A stretch of DNA of 44,133 nt from an uncultured Balneolaceae bacterium (GCA_913057825.1 CAJXOW010000027.1:1-44133), one strand, 5' to 3'. Numbered from the stretch's first letter, positions 7,777 through 16,873 are shown. Translations and numbers: made by a program. Notes: a model not told the origin generated them from the letters alone.

Positions 7777-8985
7777 CTAAATGAAGTATAGCGGATTCGG
7801 ACTAATACAGAGGATAAAAATAGCCATGCTGGTCCAACCGAGAATGGTTCGGGTTCGGTCCAGCGGACGTTCAACCAGTGCGGGCGGGTGTTCCAAGCCG
7901 ATCAGATAGGCCAGGAAAAATGACCAGACGACCCACATGAGCGATCCTGTCGTATCGACTCCTCCGTAAAAGTTGAAAAGCAAAAACGCAGAACCGGCCA
8001 GCGATATTGCCGTTGCCGGGGCGATCCACCGATGCTCTTTGTGATAAGCCTTGCGCAGCAGAAAAAAGAGGACCAATCCCCATATCAGCCAGGAAAGCGT
8101 GGCGTATGAGTTATCGTATCCCCCCAGGCTTGAATGAAGCAGAGGCACGGCTCCCACCCCCGCTAAAATGGTCAACACACAGAAAAATACACGGGCAATG
8201 AGACGATGCCGGCGATAACCGAGCAGCGAGTAAAGAATGTGTCCGCCATCCAGCTGACCAATAGGCGTCAGGTTCAAAGCCGTAAAGAACAATCCCAGCC
8301 AGCCGGCAAACAGAAACGGGTAGTGATACATCTCCCACATCGGGGGTACATTTTCAAAGAACTGCGCCAGGAACGAGTACAGGAGTGTTTCTCCCACCAT
8401 CAAAAGGCTGCCATTGGGTTCCGAAACCGGCTGATCGGGAAAGGCGCCGTGCTGTTGGACATATTGCTGGATCGGTTCATGACCGTCGAAGTTCATTATA
8501 AAGGATGGGTCCGGCAAGGTCGCAAAGCCGTATAACAAGAGCCCCAGTGCCACGACAAAGCCGGACAGCGGACCGGCAATTCCGATATCAAACAGCTTTA
8601 TTGAATCCTTAACCTTTTCCTTGATGCGAATCACTGCCCCGAAGGTCCCAATACCGATCGGTACCGGAATAAAATAGGGAAGGGTGGTGCGTACATGGTG
8701 ATACATCGCGGCAAAATAATGACCGAATTCATGAACGCCGAGGAAACTCAGCAAGAGGGTGGCAAAAACCGCCCCTTGGCCGAGCATATCCCAATACGTC
8801 TCTGCCTGGGCCGTATGTCCCACCCACATAATTCCGACGAAGCTGACACACCCAAACGTGAGGGCAAACAAGGTCAGGTGTTTCAGTATCGTTTTGGTAT
8901 CAAAACGGGGGACTTCGGGTTCCGGCCGATCCCTTTCAACTTCTTGTGCGAATATAGGTTGTTCCAGTGACTCCTGTTGACTCAC
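7777..8985 (-). CDS. Membrane zinc metalloprotease, site-2 protease family (M50)
   Basis: An intramembrane protease candidate with about eight hydrophobic segments. The catalytic motif is FLGVHEFGHYFAAMYHHV (HExxH at H85-H89), and the third zinc ligand is in LNLTPIGQLDGGHILY (D246). The 30-residue N-terminus is acidic and cytosolic. No PDZ domain is seen between the motifs; instead about residues 160-215 form a soluble loop. The layout resembles the Bacteroidota, cyanobacterial and plant EGY-like branch rather than RseP. Substrates cannot be told from sequence. It begins 14 bases after the arginine deiminase stop on the same strand, so the two are probably co-transcribed. The 402-residue length is normal for this branch. 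Confidence 0.92.
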   Translation of the reverse strand: MSQQESLEQPIFAQEVERDRPEPEVPRFDTKTILKHLTLFALTFGCVSFVGIMWVGHTAQAETYWDMLGQGAVFATLLLSFLGVHEFGHYFAAMYHHVRTTLPYFIPVPIGIGTFGAVIRIKEKVKDSIKLFDIGIAGPLSGFVVALGLLLYGFATLPDPSFIMNFDGHEPIQQYVQQHGAFPDQPVSEPNGSLLMVGETLLYSFLAQFFENVPPMWEMYHYPFLFAGWLGLFFTALNLTPIGQLDGGHILYSLLGYRRHRLIARVFFCVLTILAGVGAVPLLHSSLGGYDNSYATLSWLIWGLVLFFLLRKAYHKEHRWIAPATAISLAGSAFLLFNFYGGVDTTGSLMWVVWSFFLAYLIGLEHPPALVERPLDRTRTILGWTSMAIFILCISPNPLYFI

Positions 8986-8999
8986 AGTACTCCAAATAT

Positions 9000-10232
9000 T
9001 TAAGTCTTCTCAGAAATTCGATTTAGCGGCAATGTCATACAACGTGCTCCACCACGACCCCGACACAGTTCGTGTCCACCGAAGGTCACAGCCACCTTCT
9101 CCTCACCCGGCACAAACGTGCGGTCGCGATAGGTATCGATAAAATCGTGCTGTTCCATAATCGTGTAGCCATGTTCCTTAAGCGCTTGAAACGTATTTTT
9201 ATTGCGTTCATATCCCACAATCAGTCCTGGAGCCAGGGCTACCACGTTGGCTCCATCGGTCCACTGCTCGCGATACTGATTCGTTCTATCCTCTCCACCA
9301 CACTTGATAAAGGTTAAGTCGCGCTCCAGCAGTTTATCGAGTGCCTCCTTGACCGAGGGCCAGGTTTTCGCCACCGTCTGGTCGCCCGACTTCGACAATA
9401 CTACTACATTGTGTCGCCGTTCTATGATAGCCGGGGGAAAAACGACACATTCATCCGGTGAGGCAAAGGTAAAGATCGTATCCAGGTGCATTGAGGACCG
9501 CTGCTTGGGGATATCCACGATGACGACCCTTTCCACGCCTTCCTCAAACAATCCTTCGGCCACTTTCAAAATACCACTGAATGAAGAACGCTCGCTCATG
9601 CCGATCATAACCACCTTTTCCGAAGCCACCAGGATATCGCCTCCCTCGATCGACTCGCCCGACCCTACCCGAATGATTTGATCATTGAAATCTTCGAAGA
9701 GCGGGTGATGCATTAACAAGGTTTCCATCATCAGGCTTTCACGGACTCTAGCCGACTTGGCGGCCTGTGAAAGTATAATTGAAGAACCTACAACTGCGGC
9801 CAGATCGCGTGTGAACAGGAGATTGGGAATCGGAGCAATATTAAAATGCGGGAGTTCTTCAGATTGTCCCTCCACCAGGAAACGGGTCAGCTGCGATCCA
9901 TTCATATTAATCAACCGATCCTTCACCAGTGATAAATTTTCGCCCGATAACATTTTTTCGAACCGCTGAATTAAATATCCCCGGGCATCCTCTTGATCCA
10001 AACACTCCTTCATCAAGTCCGCAATTTCATAAATTATCCCTGCTTCCGGCATCGCCGTTTTAAATATCTCAAGCATTTCGAGGTGTTCCTCACGGGCATC
10101 CTCCTCAAAAATGATGTCGTCGAACAGTAAGTCATCTTTGATTTCCGGATTCAGCAATGACACCTCCCTGCCCGGTGTATGTACAATGACTTCCTGAAGC
10201 GGGTGGGTTTCGTTAAGTATCGATTTTGTCAT
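9000..10232 (-). CDS. arcA: Arginine deiminase
   Basis: Hydrolyses L-arginine to citrulline and ammonia (guanidino-modifying enzyme fold, cytosol). Diagnostic motifs: EVIVHTPGREVSLLNP near the N-terminus, NLLFTRDLAAVVG (about 137-149), the substrate-binding SIEGGDILVASEKV, SSMHLDTIFTFASPDECVVFPP with the catalytic histidine region, and C-terminal CRGRGGARCMTLPL with the nucleophile C398. The 410 residues match bacterial ArcA. No ornithine carbamoyltransferase, carbamate kinase or arginine/ornithine antiporter gene lies nearby, so this enzyme is not in a visible energy-yielding ADI operon. It may serve ammonia production, pH control or arginine turnover. The M50 protease gene follows 14 bases downstream. 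Confidence 0.96.
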   Translation of the reverse strand: MTKSILNETHPLQEVIVHTPGREVSLLNPEIKDDLLFDDIIFEEDAREEHLEMLEIFKTAMPEAGIIYEIADLMKECLDQEDARGYLIQRFEKMLSGENLSLVKDRLINMNGSQLTRFLVEGQSEELPHFNIAPIPNLLFTRDLAAVVGSSIILSQAAKSARVRESLMMETLLMHHPLFEDFNDQIIRVGSGESIEGGDILVASEKVVMIGMSERSSFSGILKVAEGLFEEGVERVVIVDIPKQRSSMHLDTIFTFASPDECVVFPPAIIERRHNVVVLSKSGDQTVAKTWPSVKEALDKLLERDLTFIKCGGEDRTNQYREQWTDGANVVALAPGLIVGYERNKNTFQALKEHGYTIMEQHDFIDTYRDRTFVPGEEKVAVTFGGHELCRGRGGARCMTLPLNRISEKT

Positions 10233-10429
10233 GGATGTTCGGGGTTATCAACAATTACACTATCGTTTCGCGGAGCTGGTTAATATACAGTTTAGAAAAG
10301 AAAAATTTAATTCCCTTTCCTTGTCAGGGACATGAAATTAACAGATTGTAATGAAATCAACCTGCATAAATAGACAATTTTTTTGTTTATTGTGGTGTTA
10401 TCAGTAAGTAAACGGGTAACAAAAAACTT

Positions 10430-11287
10430 ATGGCTGACAAGAACGAAATAGAATCGCTGGTTTACCTGCTCGAGGATCCCGATCCCTTTATTCAGGATAG
10501 TGTTCGGAATCGGCTCTTCGAATTGGGTGAGCGAGCTGTACCACTACTTGATCAGCACAAAAGTCATTCGACCGATCATGACGAGCGAAAGCGGATAGAT
10601 GATATAATTCATTCCATCACGATTGATACGCTCGAGGAAGACTTTATAGACTTGCTGGATCGGGGGCTGAATTCATACAAGGACCTCGAGGATGCGATCA
10701 TTTTACTGGCGCGATTTAATAATCCGACGCTGCGAAGCAGTGATATTCGCCAAACCCTCGATCATTTTGCCGCCCAAATAGAAGATGACATCAAGTACGC
10801 GGTTAATGATGGCGAGAAGATGAGGAAAGTTCTGAAGCTGGTATTCAATGATCTTGGATTCCAGGGAAATGCCGAAAACTTCCACGACCCGAACAATTCT
10901 TTCATTGACCAGGTCATAAAGAATCGGAAGGGGCTGCCCATTACCCTGGCTCTGATAGTTATCTTTATCGGGCGACGAGTGGACCTGCCTTTCCACGGCG
11001 TTAACATGCCGATCCATTTTATGCTGAAATATGAAAGTGACCAGCAGAAAGTACTGCTTGACCCCTTTGACCAGGGCAACACCATCAGCTACGATCAATG
11101 CTATCATTTTCTGAAAAAGAACGGTATCAAACCGCGGGCCGAACACTTCGAAAATGCCAAGACTTACGAAATTCTACTGCGGTGCATCCGAAACTTGATC
11201 AACAGCTACGAACGATTGGGGGAAGAGAAGCGGGTGAAGTATCTCAAGAGACTGTTGGACACGCTCGAGATGTTTTTTCAGGTGTAG
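10430..11287 (+). CDS. SirB1/transglutaminase-like family protein with HEAT-type N-terminus
   Basis: The N-terminal part (1-100), with VYLLEDPDPFIQDSVRNRLFELGERAVPLL, looks like a single HEAT-type repeat unit. From about residue 105 it matches the SirB1/Transglut_core2 domain: DGEKMRKVLKLVFNDLGFQGN, DPNNSFIDQVIKNRKGLPITLALIVIFIGRR, FHGVNMPIHFMLKY and LLDPFDQG. Family members keep a transglutaminase-like fold, but the catalytic cysteine is not evident at the usual GLPITLA position here. Their role is unknown; some are linked to tetratricopeptide tails, and the last 40 residues here (TYEILLRCIRNLINSYERLGEE) are TPR-like. It stands alone, facing the convergent glycosyltransferase gene, with a long hairpin between them. 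Confidence 0.88.
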   Translation: MADKNEIESLVYLLEDPDPFIQDSVRNRLFELGERAVPLLDQHKSHSTDHDERKRIDDIIHSITIDTLEEDFIDLLDRGLNSYKDLEDAIILLARFNNPTLRSSDIRQTLDHFAAQIEDDIKYAVNDGEKMRKVLKLVFNDLGFQGNAENFHDPNNSFIDQVIKNRKGLPITLALIVIFIGRRVDLPFHGVNMPIHFMLKYESDQQKVLLDPFDQGNTISYDQCYHFLKKNGIKPRAEHFENAKTYEILLRCIRNLINSYERLGEEKRVKYLKRLLDTLEMFFQV

Positions 11288-11451
11288 GAGTCTGTCGGGC
11301 TTTCACAATTCTACTGCAAAAAAGCCGGCTTTGGGTATCTTTCGGCCGATTTTTCCTTAAATAGACCCACTATTTTACGTCAAAATCGGCCAAAACCTAC
11401 CTCAAACCGGACTTTTTTTCGTTTCGAACCGGAAAGTCCGACGGACTCCTA
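11285..11451. terminator. Long imperfect hairpin between convergent SirB1 and glycosyltransferase genes
   Basis: The outer arms TAGGAGTCTGTCGGGCTTTC (11285-11304) and its near-perfect reverse complement (11432-11451) differ at two positions. Inside, AAAAAAGCCGG...GGCCGATTTT (from 11318) pairs imperfectly with AAAATCGGCC...CCGGACTTTTTT (to 11417), so almost the whole 167 bases can fold into one rod with a loop near 11357-11380. The left arm starts at the SirB1 stop codon (TAG 11285-11287). It probably serves as a two-way terminator for the two converging genes. The motif CTACTGCAAAAA inside it recurs in the hairpin at 14272-14342. Confidence 0.7.
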
Positions 11452-11466
11452 GGTTTTTGAAATTTC

Positions 11467-14109
11467 TCACTCCTTCGTCCCGACCCCGTCTCCGGCGTAG
11501 TTAAACGGGTCGAGTTGGGCGGCAATCTCATTGAAAGATTCGGCCTCGTCGTTATTCCCTTCAAACTTGTGTATGCGGGCAGCCTGTCGGTAAAGTTCCG
11601 GATGGGCTGGCAACTTGTTCATCAATTCCGACAACATAGGAATCGCTTCATCCATATCCTTTTCAGCCACCGCTATTTTCAGTTCAACCAGTCGGGTGTG
11701 GGGAGATTGTTCAGATTCAGGAAGTTGACCCAGGTAATGTTTACAGCGAGAAAATATATTTCGTTCGTAATAATATCGTATTAAGCGATATAACAAGGCC
11801 GGAGGCAGTTCGAACTCTTCCACCTTATCCTCCAACTTACGCAGGATATCACGCCGGTCCATCGTAAGCATCAAGTCCACCAATTCCAGCAGCACATCCT
11901 TTTCCAGATCCAGCTTCAATAATTGGGTTTTCAGCTCGTCGGTAAGCAGCGAATCGAAGTATGACTTAAAGTCCTCTTCCGGATAAAACGGATTGACCCG
12001 CTCATTCAAAATCAAGAGCTGCTCCAATTCCTCTTTCTCCTCCATATCCTCGGGGAAGGAAGGTTCCAGGCCCCATTTTTCATTGAAAGCCGCCGCGTTG
12101 TACCAGTACTGACCGGAATCCAAATCGAGTCCCATGCCGGAGGTCGTCACTCCATGAAAATGTTCAACCGATACTGAAGGGAGCACCCCGACTTTATAAT
12201 TTTTATCTCGCGCCTGGAAACAAAGGTCGACATCCTCAAAATATGCTAAGCCAAACTGCTCATCCATGAGCAGGTTGGTCGACATGCGCAACAACATACA
12301 GAAACTGTCTAGATAATCAACCTCTACAATCTCTTCGTCGTCTGATAGATTCTCCGCTCTCTGCCTTGGGTTAATAGTCTGATCGGCGCTTGGTCCCAAT
12401 ATCGCAAAATCTTCATGCTCTTCCATGACACCCACCATCCGATCCAGCGCTCCTTGCGTCAGGCTCACATCGTTATGCACGATACATGCATACTGTCCTT
12501 CCGCCTTTTTCAGAGCAGCATTGACCGAGCGAGCAAATCCCTGATTCTGATGATTCGTAATAATTTTGCAGTTGAAATAATTGTCCTTCTCCAACTGCTC
12601 CAGGTAATCGTGGGTATCATCCAGGCTGGCATTATCGACGACAATCAGTTCGTTTTGACGCGGATCCACATACTCACTCAAGGAAACCATCAACTGCTCC
12701 AGGGCCGGTTTCCCATCTCCCATCGTCGGAACGATAATACTGGTTATCACTTCATCAATTTCAGGATGGGGAGGATCGGGAAAGTCATTAGTGGAGGTTG
12801 TCTCCTCTTCCAGTTCAAGGTCTTCGTCCTCGCTTGATTCAAGTTCTTCATCCTCCTCTGCAAACTCTTCCGAGTCTTCAGCAGCCTCATCGGTCTCCTC
12901 CTCGCTGAGCGATCTCGATTCCATCTCCTCTAATTCATCCTGCCCCGGATCCCTCTGCATTTCCTCGGATTCAACCTCTTTATCTTCTTTCGAAGTTGTT
13001 TCCTCTTCCTCAGGGGATTCAGTTTGTTCCGGTTCAACCTCTTCTTCGACTTCCGGAAGCTCCTCCTCCGCATCCGGTTCTTCCTCATCCAATGACCACT
13101 CTTCTTCCTCGTCCTGTTCCGGTTTGTCCGGCTCGGCCTGTTCGGTCATCGGACGTTTATCCTCGCCGCTTCGCATTTCATGCTTGAGCTCGGCCGCTTC
13201 TACATAACGCCGCAATTTTTCGAGGATTTCGATTTTCAGTTTGCGAGCTTTCAAGTGGTTCGGCGTCTGTTCAAGCAATGAATTAACGAATTCAAGGGAC
13301 GCACTGATGTTGCCCGCCCGGTAATACCGAAGCGCCTTCTGAAACAATTCTTCGTCGCCCGCCTCCAGTTGTTCCGTCATTTCCTCGCTGACCGACGGAT
13401 TCAACAGGTTCAGCAAAAAATCTTTTTGCCGGCTGGTCAGTCCCGGCCGGCGCAGCAAGGTGAATACGAACTCCGATACCACCGTGATATCCGGTTGAAT
13501 TTGCTCACGATGTGTTCGCACCGTAAAGAACGGATCAATCAGTCCGGCATTTGAACGAGACAACACCCGGGCCGCCAGTTCGGTGCCGTGGTGGTTGATC
13601 AGGTAGGGAGTGAAAAATCGCTCGCGCGGTGGAATTTGATCGAGGTTCCAGAGGTAGACCGAATCACGGGGCAGGGGATTCTTATCGAGGTACTCCACCC
13701 ATTCATCCACCGTTTCCGGAATCATATTGGGCCGCTGGAGAAGCCCGGTTTTGTCGGACTTGGATAATGCCTTCAACACCCGAAAAAGGTGTTCCTCGTC
13801 AATCTCTTCTACCGATTCCGGCATCCAAAGGTAGGGGCCATCCAGTGCGCTGAGTCCTTCGTTGAGCAGGTTGCCCCGTCCGTGGGTCCCGTCATGATCA
13901 AAAAAGTAGGTGTTTTCGTGTTGATAGTGATCGAGCAGCGAGTGGATCACATCGCGGGTCCCATCCGTCGATCCGTCGTCCAGCACCACCAGCTCAATAT
14001 CGATATCCTCCAACTCCAATACGGCAGTTAACGTGTTTTCAGCTTCTTCTCGCTGATTCTTGAAGGTAAGTAGGACGGATAAACGCGGATTATTTGGCAT
14101 CTCTGGCAT
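11467..14109 (-). CDS. Large glycosyltransferase with two family-2 domains, acidic linker and TPR-like tail
   Basis: The first GT2 (GT-A) domain spans about residues 8-250: RLSVLLTFKNQREEAENTL, LVVLDDGSTDGTRDVI and HGRGNLLNEGLSALDGPYLW. Its DxD position is weak (WMPES), so its activity is uncertain. A TPR-like piece (about 262-310) is followed by a run of about 130 residues made mostly of Glu, Asp and Ser (about 313-440). The second GT2 domain (about 455-690) is canonical: TSIIVPTMGDG, LIVVDNASLDDTHDYL, NQGFARSVNAALKKAEGQY, CIVHNDVSLT (DxD-like NDV) and YFEDVDLCFQARD (EDVD acid pair). The last 150 residues are helical repeats. It presumably modifies a cell-surface polymer, but no polysaccharide operon surrounds it. 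The start could also be the Met at residue 4. Confidence 0.88.
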   Translation of the reverse strand: MPEMPNNPRLSVLLTFKNQREEAENTLTAVLELEDIDIELVVLDDGSTDGTRDVIHSLLDHYQHENTYFFDHDGTHGRGNLLNEGLSALDGPYLWMPESVEEIDEEHLFRVLKALSKSDKTGLLQRPNMIPETVDEWVEYLDKNPLPRDSVYLWNLDQIPPRERFFTPYLINHHGTELAARVLSRSNAGLIDPFFTVRTHREQIQPDITVVSEFVFTLLRRPGLTSRQKDFLLNLLNPSVSEEMTEQLEAGDEELFQKALRYYRAGNISASLEFVNSLLEQTPNHLKARKLKIEILEKLRRYVEAAELKHEMRSGEDKRPMTEQAEPDKPEQDEEEEWSLDEEEPDAEEELPEVEEEVEPEQTESPEEEETTSKEDKEVESEEMQRDPGQDELEEMESRSLSEEETDEAAEDSEEFAEEDEELESSEDEDLELEEETTSTNDFPDPPHPEIDEVITSIIVPTMGDGKPALEQLMVSLSEYVDPRQNELIVVDNASLDDTHDYLEQLEKDNYFNCKIITNHQNQGFARSVNAALKKAEGQYACIVHNDVSLTQGALDRMVGVMEEHEDFAILGPSADQTINPRQRAENLSDDEEIVEVDYLDSFCMLLRMSTNLLMDEQFGLAYFEDVDLCFQARDKNYKVGVLPSVSVEHFHGVTTSGMGLDLDSGQYWYNAAAFNEKWGLEPSFPEDMEEKEELEQLLILNERVNPFYPEEDFKSYFDSLLTDELKTQLLKLDLEKDVLLELVDLMLTMDRRDILRKLEDKVEEFELPPALLYRLIRYYYERNIFSRCKHYLGQLPESEQSPHTRLVELKIAVAEKDMDEAIPMLSELMNKLPAHPELYRQAARIHKFEGNNDEAESFNEIAAQLDPFNYAGDGVGTKE

Positions 14110-14271
14110 GCAATTTTAGGTGGATTTTTACGGTGGCTGTACGATACAGGTTACATTGGGAACGTCAATCAAACTCCCAGAACGGTAAATAAATATACAA
14201 AAAGCTCTCTCGGTCAAGTAAGCCAAACCCATTCTCCTGCAGTGAAGCGAAAAAGTCGAATCCTACCGGAA

Positions 14272-14342
14272 GTTTGTCAGACTATTTTACAATCTACTGC
14301 AAAAACTTCTTGTCGAGCTATAATGCTATAAGTATGACAAAC
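14272..14342 (-). terminator. Hairpin region just downstream of the bTHX gene
   Basis: GTTTGTCA (14272-14279) and TGACAAAC (14335-14342) form the outer arms, two bases from the bTHX stop codon. The interior carries CAATCTACTGCAAAAACTTC, nearly the same as part of the hairpin at 11285-11451, so the two belong to one dispersed repeat. A role as terminator for the minus-strand bTHX transcript is inference from position. Confidence 0.45.
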
Positions 14343-14344
14343 GT

Positions 14345-14476
14345 CTAGCTATCGCTATCTTCCTCTTCCTGTCGCTCGCGTTTACGTTTACGCTGTTTTC
14401 GTTTTTTCAGCCGATATTTTCCGTACGATCCTTTAAACCGTTTTCCTTTTTTCGTTCGTCGATCTCCTTTTCCCAT
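14345..14476 (-). CDS. Small ribosomal subunit protein bTHX
   Basis: A 43-residue protein starting at ATG 14476 and ending at TAG 14345-14347. It begins MGKGDRRTKKGKRFKGSYGK, followed by YRLKKRKQRKRKRERQ, and matches Thermus and Bacteroidota bTHX, whose hallmark is MGKGDRRTxxGKxxxGxYGxxR. bTHX sits in a cavity at the top of the 30S head and stabilises rRNA there. It is unusual in ending with an acidic tail (EEEDSDS) after the very basic body; the Thermus form ends basic. It is a single gene, upstream of the glycosyltransferase on the same strand but 235 bases away. The frame is far too basic and too well matched to be chance. Confidence 0.9.
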   Translation of the reverse strand: MGKGDRRTKKGKRFKGSYGKYRLKKRKQRKRKRERQEEEDSDS

Positions 14477-15010
14477 ATAAACTAGGATTTATTTGTAATT
14501 AAATTTACTCTTACTGATGCAATTTCAATACCGCTGCAAGACAACCCTCTCCACAAGTGGGGGACTTAAATGTTGAATCAGACTATTCAGACTATGAGGG
14601 GGTGGACTTACCTGAATTTACGGTAAATAGTCCGATCCACTCACAGGGTTGTAATTTATGAATGTTAGCCTTCAATTAAAACACCTGTCTTCCTCTACAA
14701 ATCCGGTTTTAGGGACCGGGATGATATTTTATCATAAAAATAATAGGTTGGAATTCATTATTAATCATTTTCCCGACTGGGTTTCGCTAACGCGGGTGAC
14801 GCTTCGCTCTGTGCACTCCGTGGGTAGCGCTTACGAGGGTGAGGCTTCAATGAGCGTACTTTGCAGGAAGCCGGACCAGGCCGTTTGGCAGGGAACCGAT
14901 GGCCAATACTCTTCCGAAAGGCAAGTTTGTCAAATGGGGATCAACCTTCATTACGACCCACAATTGACATACGTATCCGGAATATATTTAGAATTTAAAC
15001 CAAAGCAATT
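14477..15010. other. 534-base intergenic region with an inverted-repeat structure
   Basis: Between the divergent bTHX and M61 genes. An inverted repeat ACAACCCT (14541-14548) / AGGGTTGT (14645-14652) encloses a smaller one (GTGGACTTAC near 14604 against GTAAATAGTCC and CCAC near 14623-14640). From 14660 to 15000 I see no convincing gene: the open frame there has an atypical composition and overlaps the M61 start. TTGACA at 14964 and TATATT at 14983 lie only 13 bases apart, too close for a standard promoter, but the segment probably carries the M61 promoter. Confidence 0.5.
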
Positions 15011-16873
15011 ATGCGTATTCTGTTTTCTTTGTTCATCATTTTAATTCCATTAACCGGGTCAGCCCAGAACGTGCCCATCCACTATGAGGTCCAATTTCCC
15101 TCGCCCGAGCATCACGAGGCTGAAATTACCGTCACGGTGTCGAATGCTCCCGAAGAAACCACGTTTCGGATGAGCCGTTCTTCTCCGGGTCGCTATGCCC
15201 TGCACGAATTTGCCAAAAATGTATATGGGGTGCACGCCGTGGACGGTTCAGGGGATACCCTGCGCATTCGCCGTCCCAACGCCCATTCCTGGCGCGTGGA
15301 GAATCACGACGGGATGGTACAGTTTCACTATACGTTGTACGCCGATCACCCCGACGGAACCTACTCCGGGATCGACGAAACGCATGCTCACTTCAATATG
15401 CCGTCGGCCTTTGTCTGGGTTGAGGAAATGAAACACCAGGAAATCCGCATCCGCTTTCACCCGCCGTCCGATTCCGACTGGAAAGTGGCGACGCAGCTCA
15501 TTCCTACCGATCACTCCATGGCCTATAAAGCCCCCGATCGCAGCTACTTCCTGGACAGTCCGACTGAGCTCAGCGATTTCCGGCTGAAAACCTGGCAGGT
15601 GGGAACCGGCGACACCGCCCAGACGATTCGCATGGCGATACATGCTCAGACCTCCGACCCGACCATTGACAAGTATTTCGACTGGACCAAAAACGTAATT
15701 CGCGAACAGCGGGCCATCTTCGGCAAGTTGCCCGAATTTGATTACGGCACCTACACTTTCATCGCCGATTACCTGCCATGGGTGTACTGGGATGGTATGG
15801 AACACCGCAACTCGACGATTCTGATCGGACAGGAACCGCTGGAAGACAATATGACCGACTATTTTTATACTTTATCTCATGAATTTATTCACGCCTGGAG
15901 CGTGGAACGGCTTCGAGCCGAGTCGATCGAGCCTTTCAACTTCCAGGAGGCAAATATGTCGGCCGAACTCTGGTTTGGCGAGGGATTTACCAGTTACTAC
16001 GACGATCTGACCATGAAGCGGGCCGATATTATTGATCGGCGGACTTATCTCGACGGAGTTGAATATTCCCTCAACGAAGTCATCAACAGTCCCGCCCGAC
16101 AGCTGCGCAGTCCGACCGATATGAGTCGCTACTCGCCGTTTGTCGACGAGGCGGTCTGGATCGACGATCAAAACACTGAAAACACCTTTATCTCCTACTA
16201 TACATGGGGAGCGATGGTGGCCCTCGGACTGGACCTGGAGCTGCGCACCCGTTATGAGAACGTCACCCTCGACACCTATATGCGCTACTTGTGGGAGGAA
16301 TACGGGGTGCCCGAAAATCCCTATACGATGGAAGATCTCGAATATGCCCTGGGTAAAGTAACGGGAGACGCCGACTTCGCCCGGGAATTTTTTGACCGGT
16401 ATATCACCGGCGGACAAGCTCCCAACTATGAAAAACTGCTGGCTAAATCCGGTTTTTCCCTGCAAAAAGCCCATCCCGGCGAGGCCGCTATCGATATGGG
16501 ACGCGTGGAAATAGCCTTCAAAAAAGGCCGCGCTCATATTCAATCGAATACGCTGCGCGGGACGCCGCTTTACGAGGCGGGAATCAACCGGCGGGACGAG
16601 ATTATCTCCATCAACGGCAAGAAGATCCGAAACAAGCGTGCCTATCAAAAAGTCGAGAAGAATCACGAGCCCGGTGAAAAGGTATCACTCACCTATGAAT
16701 CGCGCGGCGAAAAGTACACCCGTACCGCGAAGCTGATGGAAAATCCGGAGTTGGAGATTGTACCGTTTGAAAAGCTGGATAAGAAAGTTACGGAAGAGAT
16801 GAAACAACTGCGTAAAAGTTGGTTGGGAAGCAAGGTTAAGCCAAAGAACGAACAGCCAATCCTACCAGAATAG
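15011..16873 (+). CDS. Exported M61 glycyl aminopeptidase-family metallopeptidase with PDZ domain
   Basis: A signal peptide (MRILFSLFIILIPLTGSAQN) directs the protein to the periplasm. Residues 22-190 form the N-terminal beta-rich M61 domain. The zinc site is TLSHEFIHAWSVERLR (HExxH, H290-H294) with the downstream ligand in ELWFGEGFTSYYDDL (E324), the exact gluzincin arrangement of M61. A C-terminal PDZ domain (about 495-595) contains GTPLYEAGINRRDEIISINGK. The family cleaves N-terminal Gly or Ala from peptides. The start ATG at 15011 is the only one giving a signal peptide. The last 38 bases overlap the 3' end of the convergent DUF3307 gene, so the two transcripts are antisense at their ends. 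Confidence 0.93.
   Translation: MRILFSLFIILIPLTGSAQNVPIHYEVQFPSPEHHEAEITVTVSNAPEETTFRMSRSSPGRYALHEFAKNVYGVHAVDGSGDTLRIRRPNAHSWRVENHDGMVQFHYTLYADHPDGTYSGIDETHAHFNMPSAFVWVEEMKHQEIRIRFHPPSDSDWKVATQLIPTDHSMAYKAPDRSYFLDSPTELSDFRLKTWQVGTGDTAQTIRMAIHAQTSDPTIDKYFDWTKNVIREQRAIFGKLPEFDYGTYTFIADYLPWVYWDGMEHRNSTILIGQEPLEDNMTDYFYTLSHEFIHAWSVERLRAESIEPFNFQEANMSAELWFGEGFTSYYDDLTMKRADIIDRRTYLDGVEYSLNEVINSPARQLRSPTDMSRYSPFVDEAVWIDDQNTENTFISYYTWGAMVALGLDLELRTRYENVTLDTYMRYLWEEYGVPENPYTMEDLEYALGKVTGDADFAREFFDRYITGGQAPNYEKLLAKSGFSLQKAHPGEAAIDMGRVEIAFKKGRAHIQSNTLRGTPLYEAGINRRDEIISINGKKIRNKRAYQKVEKNHEPGEKVSLTYESRGEKYTRTAKLMENPELEIVPFEKLDKKVTEEMKQLRKSWLGSKVKPKNEQPILPE

Noticed and set aside
12791..13207. Ser-rich plus-strand frame of 138 codons
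   Set aside because: A mirror of the Glu/Asp-rich linker of the glycosyltransferase; GAA/GAG runs read as Ser codons on the other strand.
14658..15044. 128-codon frame before the M61 gene
   Set aside because: It overlaps the M61 signal peptide region in another frame, has no ribosome site and no family features; the region also contains inverted repeats.
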